A stretch of DNA of 11,562 bases. Source: Candidatus Poribacteria bacterium (GTDB taxonomy: Bacteria; Poribacteria; WGA-4E; WGA-3G). The translations under genes and the position numbers were made by a program. Below the pieces are notes generated by a model, which made no database searches, was not told the DNA's origin, and saw nothing but the letters and a program-made list of their open reading frames with translations. This document shows, piece after piece, positions 1-6,361 of this stretch; the stretch's first letter is position 1; each line of letters begins with the position of its first letter. Where the stretch lies: contig RKRO01000345.1 of the NCBI GenBank assembly GCA_007571355.1, positions 1 to 11,562 on the forward strand, in the 5' to 3' direction.

Positions 1-212
1 TTGTGCGTTTTCAACATCGCGGAAAACTGCTGGCCTCAGGCGGTGCCGACGGTCTGGTCTACGTCTGGCAATTGCGAGGCAGCCTCCGTTCTCAGGCGGT
101 TCATGAAGCCGCTCTGACAGCGGGGGTCACAAGCCTCGTTTGGGCACCGAATGACCAATATATTGCTGTTGGTGACGAGTTAGGTAGGGTAAGCGTTTTT
201 TCGCTAAGTTAA
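1..212 (+). CDS. WD40-repeat protein, C-terminal fragment
   Basis: This is the 3' end of a gene that begins left of the window; the frame is open to the edge, and the GTG at position 3 is probably an internal valine codon. The visible ~70 residues hold parts of two WD40 blades. One has the signature LLASGGADGLVYVWQ (the glycine-aspartate turn and the closing W). The other has the pattern VTSLVWAPNDQYIAVG followed by GRVSVFSLS, which ends the protein. WD40 blades build beta-propellers that act as protein-interaction platforms. Nothing visible shows a catalytic domain or the partner. It is convergent with the permease operon to its right, so it is probably not co-transcribed with it. The family call is firm; the biological role is unknown. 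Confidence 0.8.
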   Translation, partial: VRFQHRGKLLASGGADGLVYVWQLRGSLRSQAVHEAALTAGVTSLVWAPNDQYIAVGDELGRVSVFSLS

Positions 213-235
213 AGTTCAACATTCAAACAGAGTCA

Positions 236-287
236 GTTGCCTGAGATCTTACTTTGGTCATTTAACCAGGCTAAGATATTAGGCAAC
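236..287 (+). other. 52-nt symmetric imperfect hairpin in a convergent intergenic gap
   Basis: Three nested arms pair exactly in register. GTTGCCT (236-242) pairs with AGGCAAC (281-287), ATCTTA (246-251) with TAAGAT (272-277), and TGGT (255-258) with ACCA (265-268) around a 6-nt loop. The arms are separated by two symmetric 3x3 internal loops. In plus-strand RNA, four of the six internal-loop positions can also pair (three G-U, one A-U), giving about 21 of 23 pairs. The wobbles work only in plus-strand RNA. The element starts 23 nt after the WD40 stop. No T-run follows, so it is not a classic intrinsic terminator; an mRNA 3'-end stabiliser or a decayed palindromic repeat are alternatives. Confidence 0.6.
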
Positions 288-314
288 GGATAACCGCGCC
301 TACCCGTCCAGTTC

Positions 315-1763
315 TCACTTGAGATCACATTTCAAAAAAGATAACTGTGCAGCGGTAAAAAACAAGATATTAAAAAGAATCAACAACCCCATAGGAAAAA
401 TCACACTTTGATACGAAATACGTTCTTTAAACCGTGGTATTGCATTCGGATCCACCGGTTTTTGAGACAACCCTTCTCTTACAGGATAGATATGTAAACT
501 ATCTGGATCGTCCCTATCCGCCGTTTTGATAAAGTCTATAAAGGTTTGTCTATAACGGCGCACCTGTTTGACGAAATCCATATAGCGTGTAATCCCTGTG
601 CCTGCTAACCCTTCCATCGCGTGTTGGAAGCAGACGATCGGAGAGATTTGGGTGAGTTCTCGGGCAAGTTTCACCTGCCTTAATTGCTGGTCTACATGTT
701 CATCAGCGATGCGTGTTCTTGTCTCGTACCTTCTTGTAAAATATGTCGCCCAGCGGCGCGTTGCTGATGGGTTGTCAGGCGAAGGGGCTTCGCTTAACTT
801 TGTTGTTTCCAATAATTCCATCGGGCGAAATTCATCTTCAATGTTTGCCAATTGCGCACGTTTTCGCGAGGAGACGATTTCTATTGATGGAATCGGATCA
901 AGGGTCCCAACGAAAAGTCCGAGTAGGCTCGGAAAGATGAACGCTAAGCATACCCACGTTAATAGCAGCCATACTAAACTGGTGATGGCGTTTGATACCC
1001 GACTTGAGAAGAACAGTCCCAGAAAAATAAAGATAGAGATATGCAGCGCAAAAAGCCCTACCATTCCCAAAATTCGGAGCGAATCGCCTGAATCAAAAGG
1101 AATATTCCCCGAAAGATAGATAATCAGTAAATTCATCAGGATACCGATAATAAGCGGCACCGCAAGCGTCAGCAGAGCACCCAAGTATTTCGCGAACAAT
1201 ACCTGTCCTCGAGAGATTTGGTTGGCCATCATAAGGCTCAGTGTTCCCTTTGTCCGTTCCCCGGCAATAGCATCAAAAGTGAACAGAATCACAAAAAAAC
1301 TCATGAAGATACCGATGAATACCCAGTCGATTTTGATAAGTGTCGTTACGTCGCTGCCGTGATTTGAGGGTAGGTATTCAAGTGACCATAGTTCTCGCCA
1401 ATGGTATGCTGTCGTTACGCCGCCGCCGCGCGCCGCTCCTGAGCCTACTATGGGGATAGAACGCGGGATGAGTTCATCAGTGCCGTCAGCGCAGAATTTG
1501 AACGGACTTGGCTGCTTGTAAATCTCACCAGGCCCGCGCATTGCGAGTCTGCCTAAACTCTCCTGTGCATTGTTTTTGACATGCGATAATCTGCTTTCCA
1601 TCGCGCGATGATACGCATTGGCTTCTTCTCTATACCCGCTATCGCCAAAGCCGTATATGAGCGCGTTCGCCACCATTAGAACAGGCAGCAGAATTATCAT
1701 TAAAACGAACCGCAGCGTCATAAGATTCTGATATATCTCTTTCTTCGCAATCTGCCAAATCAT
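315..1763 (-). CDS. ABC-2 type transporter permease (second of a paralogous pair)
   Basis: A 482-residue integral membrane subunit of an ABC-2 type transporter. One N-terminal membrane helix (about 17-37) is followed by an extracytoplasmic domain of about 105 residues. A core helix block (about 143-287) comes next, then a second large soluble domain (about 288-454) and a final helix (about 455-477). The ABC-2 coupling signature lies at 162-196: FDAIAGERTKGTLSL, then ANQISRGQVLFAKYLG. The protein ends SFLKCDLK, matching the SFLRYDLS end of the upstream gene product, so the two are paralogues. The layout recalls ABC-2 permeases of the DUF3526 kind. The ATG start has only a weak, distant AAGGA. 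The gene follows its paralogue after an 88-nt gap and is probably last in the operon. Substrate is unknown, and no ATPase gene is visible. Confidence 0.85.
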   Translation of the reverse strand: MIWQIAKKEIYQNLMTLRFVLMIILLPVLMVANALIYGFGDSGYREEANAYHRAMESRLSHVKNNAQESLGRLAMRGPGEIYKQPSPFKFCADGTDELIPRSIPIVGSGAARGGGVTTAYHWRELWSLEYLPSNHGSDVTTLIKIDWVFIGIFMSFFVILFTFDAIAGERTKGTLSLMMANQISRGQVLFAKYLGALLTLAVPLIIGILMNLLIIYLSGNIPFDSGDSLRILGMVGLFALHISIFIFLGLFFSSRVSNAITSLVWLLLTWVCLAFIFPSLLGLFVGTLDPIPSIEIVSSRKRAQLANIEDEFRPMELLETTKLSEAPSPDNPSATRRWATYFTRRYETRTRIADEHVDQQLRQVKLARELTQISPIVCFQHAMEGLAGTGITRYMDFVKQVRRYRQTFIDFIKTADRDDPDSLHIYPVREGLSQKPVDPNAIPRFKERISYQSVIFPMGLLILFNILFFTAAQLSFLKCDLK

Positions 1764-1851
1764 AATTTTAATTTTCCTTGCGGTTCGTTGAGGTGGATTT
1801 GGATGCTGAGGTTTAGGATTATGAAAGTTGTCTTTACTAACATTTGAAACT

Positions 1852-3351
1852 TCAACTCAGATCATACCGGAGGAACGATACGTATGTCCCCATGAACAAG
1901 CTAACATTCCACGCCAATAAGATAAAAATGTCACCCAATGCAAGAGAGAGATTCTCAGAAAGGGAATTAGATCGGTGCTGAAAGATGGGGAGGTCTGCAA
2001 ACTCGGCTTTTCCTTGATCCCTGGAGAACCATGCCCGCGCTGAAAACACGTTTTTATTGGTAAGATAGTCAACAATTTGACGCTTATAGTTTCTCGCCTG
2101 ATTTATAAAATCGTTGTAACTATTCCTGTCTGTGTCTGTTATTGCCCCGACAGCAAAACCGTAAACATCGGTGAATGAGAGACGGGAGATATTTCTACCC
2201 AATTGCCTATTCCGTTCATCAACTGCTTCTCGTCGTTTGAGGATCTCCTCGGCTTTATCTGCATAGCGAATGCGAAGCGGCTCTTGATAACCTAATACCG
2301 CCTGAAATTTGGTGGTGTCCATCTTGTGAATGGGTTTAAGCGCGTAGAACTCTTCAAATCCGAGTTCCCCCGGAGAACTCATGTTCAACCCTACTGAGAT
2401 TTCTCCTTCATAGGAAATCGCACTAATTGGATGTGCGTGTCCGATCATTTTGAGTACCTGGGCAGTCCGTTCTTTCTTGAAATCTTCCCATATCGTTCCA
2501 ATCTGTTGCCGAACCTCTTTTTCGGATTGAGATTTATGCATCGGGAATTTCACGACTGCTAATGTCGCTAAATTTGAATGAACAATCGTCAGGATACCCC
2601 AGACAAACATTGAGAGAATCAATGTCGTCGATGCTACCTTTGTCCACACGGATAAGAGCATCCCCAAAAGATAACAGATTGACACATACAACAGTGAAAC
2701 AAGGAGTATCATGAGGAGGCGTAGCAGATCACCAATATCAAAATCAGTCGCCGGAGAGGCATAAGCGATAACGACTCCGACGGTGAAACTAATTACCACA
2801 ATCGGAAACAGAGACAACATGCTGCCGAGGTATTTCCCCAGCACGAGTGCATCCCTTGGTACCGAATTGGATAACACCAGTTTGAGTGTGCCGTCCTCCC
2901 GTTCGCCCGAAATTGTGTTATAAGCAAACAGGATCGCCAACACACTGAGCACGATTTTGAAGACGAAAATGACATCAATGGCAAGGAAAATCGAAAGGAA
3001 GGGGTTATCCGATCCCTGCTTTTGTGCTTCTTTCTCCCAAATAGGTGTTGCAAGTTCGATGCTTACCATATCCGCACCGGACTTTTCCATCCCTACGCTA
3101 AAGATACTGAGCGGATTCGGTTTTCTGTGTGCTTTCGGATTAATTTGGCTGTAAAGATCCCAGGTGCGTATCTCTTCTTGATGTTCCTGAAGGGCGGTGT
3201 GATATGCCGATAACCGCTTTTCGTAATCTTCTATCTGAACAAAAACGGCAGCTGCCGTTGACATCAGGCAAACGACAAAACCGATCATGAATCGGGATGT
3301 CAGCACATTCGAGGTGAATTCTCGCTGGATAATTAGCCAAAGTGTTGTCAT
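1852..3351 (-). CDS. ABC-2 type transporter permease (first of a paralogous pair)
   Basis: Starting at the ATG at 3351 gives 499 residues beginning MTTLWLIIQREF. Such a basic and aromatic lead into the first helix (about 20-40) is typical of these permeases. An upstream in-frame ATG at 3426 would overlap the sigma-propeller gene by about 70 nt and add 25 polar residues, so it is rejected. Domains are an extracytoplasmic region (about 42-118), a membrane core (about 119-263), a second soluble domain (about 264-468) and a final helix (about 470-491). The coupling motif at 143-177 reads AYNTISGEREDGTLKLVLSN and then PRDALVLGKYLG. The start lies 4 nt after the upstream stop (TAA-ACCT-ATG) with no clear Shine-Dalgarno sequence, so translation is probably coupled. 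It probably pairs with the downstream paralogue as a heterodimer; cargo unknown. Confidence 0.85.
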   Translation of the reverse strand: MTTLWLIIQREFTSNVLTSRFMIGFVVCLMSTAAAVFVQIEDYEKRLSAYHTALQEHQEEIRTWDLYSQINPKAHRKPNPLSIFSVGMEKSGADMVSIELATPIWEKEAQKQGSDNPFLSIFLAIDVIFVFKIVLSVLAILFAYNTISGEREDGTLKLVLSNSVPRDALVLGKYLGSMLSLFPIVVISFTVGVVIAYASPATDFDIGDLLRLLMILLVSLLYVSICYLLGMLLSVWTKVASTTLILSMFVWGILTIVHSNLATLAVVKFPMHKSQSEKEVRQQIGTIWEDFKKERTAQVLKMIGHAHPISAISYEGEISVGLNMSSPGELGFEEFYALKPIHKMDTTKFQAVLGYQEPLRIRYADKAEEILKRREAVDERNRQLGRNISRLSFTDVYGFAVGAITDTDRNSYNDFINQARNYKRQIVDYLTNKNVFSARAWFSRDQGKAEFADLPIFQHRSNSLSENLSLALGDIFILLAWNVSLFMGTYVSFLRYDLS

Positions 3352-3355
3352 AGGT

Positions 3356-6175
3356 TTATACCGAACGTTTGAAACAGAGTACCCCGCGCCGCTCTGTACC
3401 GACGTAAAATGTGTTTTCATCAACAACGAGGGATGTCACAATCCCCGAAATCTCTGGCGCGACCTGTTCCCAAGTGTCGTTATCACTCTGCAGGCGATAG
3501 ATACCTTCATCGTTAGCACCATAAACAGCACCCGCCGCTGTTGCTAACGATCTAATGATGATATCTTCTCCCGCTTTATCGGTGATTGCATGCCAAACAA
3601 CACCATCTTTTGAACTGAAAACGCCTTTATCGGTTGCGACATGAACCGTTGCATCGGCGAAAACAATTTGATTGAAATGCGCAACAGATAGCGTCAGATG
3701 TCGCGTAACGTCGTTCCAACTGTTTCCACCATCAAGCGATCGGAAAAGCTGTCCATCCCGTTTACCGACATAGACGGTCTCTCCTGAAGCCGCAATTTTA
3801 AAACGTTGTGCCATGTTTTCACGCGTGAGTTCACAGGTTTCTTCGACACCGGTATCCGACCATCTTGCGTCGCCCGGTTTCCATCGGAAGAGTTTATAGT
3901 TGTATTCCATGTAATACGTTTCTCCACTCACCGCGAAGTTACCGTATAAACCTTCCAACATCAATGTGTAAGTGAGTTGATGGTCGTCTTGTTCTTGACC
4001 CAATAGTTTTAGAAAACATTCTGCACCAAATTTCGGATTCTCGCGTATGATCTGGGGTGATAAATCCTCAGCATCCGCATCAGGATCCGTAGAGCGGGTA
4101 AAGGTAATCTGTGTCCTTTGTCCCGGAAGTCGATCAGATCCAAACGGAAATGTTACTTCACCAAGCACGGCCCACATGAGTCTTGCTGAATCTCGCGAGG
4201 GTGGTGCTTTTCCCTCTTGAAAAATATAACCCTCTACAGGAAGTAAGCGGTTTTTCTCCGGATCTAAACGATAATAAGCCGTCTCACAATTACGTCGAAT
4301 TCCTTTTGCGTACAGGACACCGTTGGCTTCGGAAATCTGCACAATTAGCGGCGCGTCTTCCCTATCTTTTAGTTTCGCATTGAACCTTGGTATCTCAAGC
4401 GTATACTTTGGTCGTTCGATGTCGACAGCAGTCCAAGAACTCCCTGCGTCTGTTGATTTGACGACACCCGCAGCAACCGTCGCGTACAGCACCTTAGATG
4501 CTTTTGAATGTGGACTCATTTCTAAACGGAGTAAGGTATCCACGCGGCACTCAAACCTTGTATTAAAGCGGTGCCAGGTTTCACCTCCATCGGTTGACCG
4601 GTGAATACCAGAGAGTCCGCCCGTATAAAACGTGTTTTCGTCAACAGCCACAGCACAGTTCACGCTAAACCGCATAGGTGTAATGCCGGAAAATTCTGTG
4701 GAACACCATGTGTTTCCAGAGTCCGTGGAGCGAGCTACAACGCCTTCCTCGCCACCTATCAGCAAGACAGTTTTTCCAGAGGCGACCAGTTTAGTCTGCG
4801 GCAACGTTTTCATTAGAAGATTCCGGGCATCCGTAGGTGTTATGTCTGTCCATGAATCGCCTCCATCGGCTGATCGGAAGACCCACCAAGACTCCTGACT
4901 CATGTCACAAAATTTATGGTAATTTTCATATAGCGTTCCGTCGCCTTCCATTATATTGACTTCACCGGCGACATAGATATTGCCTTCAGACACCGCTAAA
5001 GAACGCGCGACTACAGTATTGTCCACCGGCAACCGTAGGTGCTCCCAAATTCCTGTTTTAAAGCGGTAGATTCCGAGAGCGGTTCCAGCAAACAGAGAGC
5101 CTCCGCTCCACTGTAGTGTATAAATTCCCGATTCTGCTGTGAAGCGGCTGTCTAAACCGTCATTCATATTTTTCCACGAATGTCCAGCATCATCCGATTG
5201 GAAAATACCTTTATTAAGGGTAACGTAAAACGCATCTTCCGTAACCAGTAATTCCCTCACGTGTCCGTTTGGACAAGAACCGATAGCATCCCAAGTTTTG
5301 CCACCATCCGTTGAGGCGAACAACGTATCCGATGGTATTATATAAAGCGTACTATCGTGATAAGCCATGGGGATATCACCTGCGGCCTTTTGATGCAAAA
5401 CATCCGAGTTAACAGGGTACCATTCATTTTCACTCACCGGCAATTTGTAGATGTTCTCATAACCTATCACAGCATAGAGCGACTTGTCCGAAGTTTTCGT
5501 TAACGTCCCTACTGATGCCGCCACACCCGGTTCATTCATCTGAATCCAATTCATAACATCCTCCATAATATCACCTGATGCTTGGGCATCTGACGCTTGC
5601 GAGCTGCCCAAAGCCTCGCGAACGATAGGTGTCTCTTTCTGCAATCGTTTCCGAGCGCGGTGAAGTCGGCTTTTGATCGTGTTCGGCGACAGCTCCAGAA
5701 AATCGCCGATTTCTTCACAACTCATCTCACTGAGATAGTGGAGTGCTACGACTGTCCGTTCGCGCGCCGTCAGTTTTTGCAGAAGGTATTCAACGATCTC
5801 GCGTTGCTTGTCTGTTGCCGAATCCTCAATCTGTTCCGTCAGATATTGGGTATAGAACAGTGCCTCTATCTCTGATGTATCCATCGCCTCCAAAGATTGC
5901 ATCGGGATTCTTTTCTCCGCAAGCCATGCCAGAGAACAGCGGGTAGCAATCATATAAAGCCACCCTGAAAACCGGTTTGGGTCTCTCAGCGTGCCGAGTT
6001 TTTGGTAGGCTTTAAGAAAAGCGTCCTGCGTGATTTCTTCAGCAACTTGGTAATCTCTTACGCGTCGCCATACGAACGCGTGTATCTGCTTCTCGTATTT
6101 TCTCACGAGTGCAGTGAAGGCACCTTCATCGCCTGCTAAGATGCGTTCAACGCATTTCGCATCGTCGTTTTTCAT
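3356..6175 (-). CDS. ECF sigma factor fused to Asp-box (BNR/sortilin-like) beta-propeller
   Basis: A 939-residue uninterrupted fusion. Residues 15-85 form sigma70 region 2, with the ITQDAFLKAYQKL core helix and RFSGWLYMIATR. Residues 132-180 form region 4, with the helix-turn-helix MSCEEIGDFL plus LSPNTIKSRLHRARKRLQ. A polar linker (about 181-225) leads into a propeller. Asp-box turns of the S-x-D-x-G-x-T/S-W type occur at 288, 327, 435, 483, 527, 574 and 813, with a degenerate one at 855. A span of about 230 residues (582-812) has none. No membrane helix or signal peptide is visible anywhere, so the propeller should be cytoplasmic. The ATG has GGAGGA 5 nt upstream. The gene leads the permease operon. 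The likely role is transcription control, with the propeller as sensor or self-inhibitor; this last point is inference. No anti-sigma gene is adjacent. Confidence 0.85.
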   Translation of the reverse strand: MKNDDAKCVERILAGDEGAFTALVRKYEKQIHAFVWRRVRDYQVAEEITQDAFLKAYQKLGTLRDPNRFSGWLYMIATRCSLAWLAEKRIPMQSLEAMDTSEIEALFYTQYLTEQIEDSATDKQREIVEYLLQKLTARERTVVALHYLSEMSCEEIGDFLELSPNTIKSRLHRARKRLQKETPIVREALGSSQASDAQASGDIMEDVMNWIQMNEPGVAASVGTLTKTSDKSLYAVIGYENIYKLPVSENEWYPVNSDVLHQKAAGDIPMAYHDSTLYIIPSDTLFASTDGGKTWDAIGSCPNGHVRELLVTEDAFYVTLNKGIFQSDDAGHSWKNMNDGLDSRFTAESGIYTLQWSGGSLFAGTALGIYRFKTGIWEHLRLPVDNTVVARSLAVSEGNIYVAGEVNIMEGDGTLYENYHKFCDMSQESWWVFRSADGGDSWTDITPTDARNLLMKTLPQTKLVASGKTVLLIGGEEGVVARSTDSGNTWCSTEFSGITPMRFSVNCAVAVDENTFYTGGLSGIHRSTDGGETWHRFNTRFECRVDTLLRLEMSPHSKASKVLYATVAAGVVKSTDAGSSWTAVDIERPKYTLEIPRFNAKLKDREDAPLIVQISEANGVLYAKGIRRNCETAYYRLDPEKNRLLPVEGYIFQEGKAPPSRDSARLMWAVLGEVTFPFGSDRLPGQRTQITFTRSTDPDADAEDLSPQIIRENPKFGAECFLKLLGQEQDDHQLTYTLMLEGLYGNFAVSGETYYMEYNYKLFRWKPGDARWSDTGVEETCELTRENMAQRFKIAASGETVYVGKRDGQLFRSLDGGNSWNDVTRHLTLSVAHFNQIVFADATVHVATDKGVFSSKDGVVWHAITDKAGEDIIIRSLATAAGAVYGANDEGIYRLQSDNDTWEQVAPEISGIVTSLVVDENTFYVGTERRGVLCFKRSV
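5559..5564 (-). promoter_or_regulatory. Internal ribosome-binding site at the sigma/propeller junction
   Basis: On the minus strand GGAGGA stands 4 nt before an in-frame ATG (Met208, codon 5554-5552). This lies just after sigma region 4 and before the first propeller blade. The hexamer is the same as the one used at the gene's own start. Initiation here would give a 732-residue propeller without the sigma part. The signal could be chance, since it is encoded by ordinary codons (Met-Glu-Asp-Val-Met). Confidence 0.4.
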
Positions 6176-6180
6176 GTGGA

Positions 6181-6186
6181 TCCTCC
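6181..6186 (-). promoter_or_regulatory. Ribosome-binding site of the sigma-propeller gene
   Basis: GGAGGA on the minus strand, 5 nt before the ATG at 6175. It fixes the start of the sigma-propeller gene, and the sigma region 2 helices begin shortly after this methionine. Confidence 0.8.
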
Positions 6187-6213
6187 AATCAACAACATTG
6201 GCTTGTGATATGT

Positions 6214-6240
6214 GACAGATATTTGAGGGCTGTCGGTTGC
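6214..6240 (-). promoter_or_regulatory. Possible ECF-type promoter for the sigma operon
   Basis: Minus strand: GCAACC (6240-6235) and TGTC (6217-6214), separated by 17 nt. Many ECF sigma factors recognise an AAC-containing -35 and a GTC-containing -10 at about this spacing and autoregulate their own operon. The match is short and could be chance. No good housekeeping promoter was found in this direction. Confidence 0.25.
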
Positions 6241-6265
6241 AAATTCGTAATTTTGTGTTTTTTTA

Positions 6266-6294
6266 ATGACAAAATGGCGACGTTGTGTGATAAT
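6266..6294 (+). promoter_or_regulatory. Sigma70-like promoter with extended -10 for the PhyH gene
   Basis: ATGACA at 6266-6271 matches TTGACA in 5 of 6 positions. GATAAT at 6289-6294 matches TATAAT in 5 of 6. The spacer is exactly 17 nt, and TG one base before the -10 (6286-6287) gives an extended -10. The predicted transcription start near 6301 leaves a leader of about 60 nt before the PhyH ATG. Confidence 0.6.
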
Positions 6295-6350
6295 GCTACT
6301 GCTGAAAAGTGATTTATGTGCTGTACGGACCTGAGAATCGGACATATAAC

Positions 6351-6356
6351 AGGAGG
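6351..6356 (+). promoter_or_regulatory. Ribosome-binding site of the PhyH-like gene
   Basis: AGGAGG, a full consensus site, lies 5 nt before the ATG at 6362. This favours that start over the in-frame Met6 (ATG at 6377). Confidence 0.85.
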
Positions 6357-6361
6357 AACAG

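Noticed and set aside
192..205. AGCG-T6-CGCT as a terminator
   Set aside because: It lies within the last codons of the WD40 gene, has only 4 bp, and the T-run is in the loop rather than after the stem.
598..1119. Plus-strand open frame of 173 codons antisense to the second permease gene
   Set aside because: It lies fully inside a well-supported membrane protein gene, has no ribosome-binding site and its translation shows no domain pattern.
3352..3426. Longer start for the first permease at 3426
   Set aside because: It would overlap the end of the sigma-propeller gene, and the extra 25 residues are not permease-like; the ATG at 3351 opens directly with the expected N-terminus.
3720..5320. 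Recurring short DNA words such as CCACCATC and CCTCCATCGG, considered as a repeat array or CRISPR
   Set aside because: They are codons of the recurring Asp-box motif in the propeller; spacing is irregular and no spacer-repeat pattern exists.
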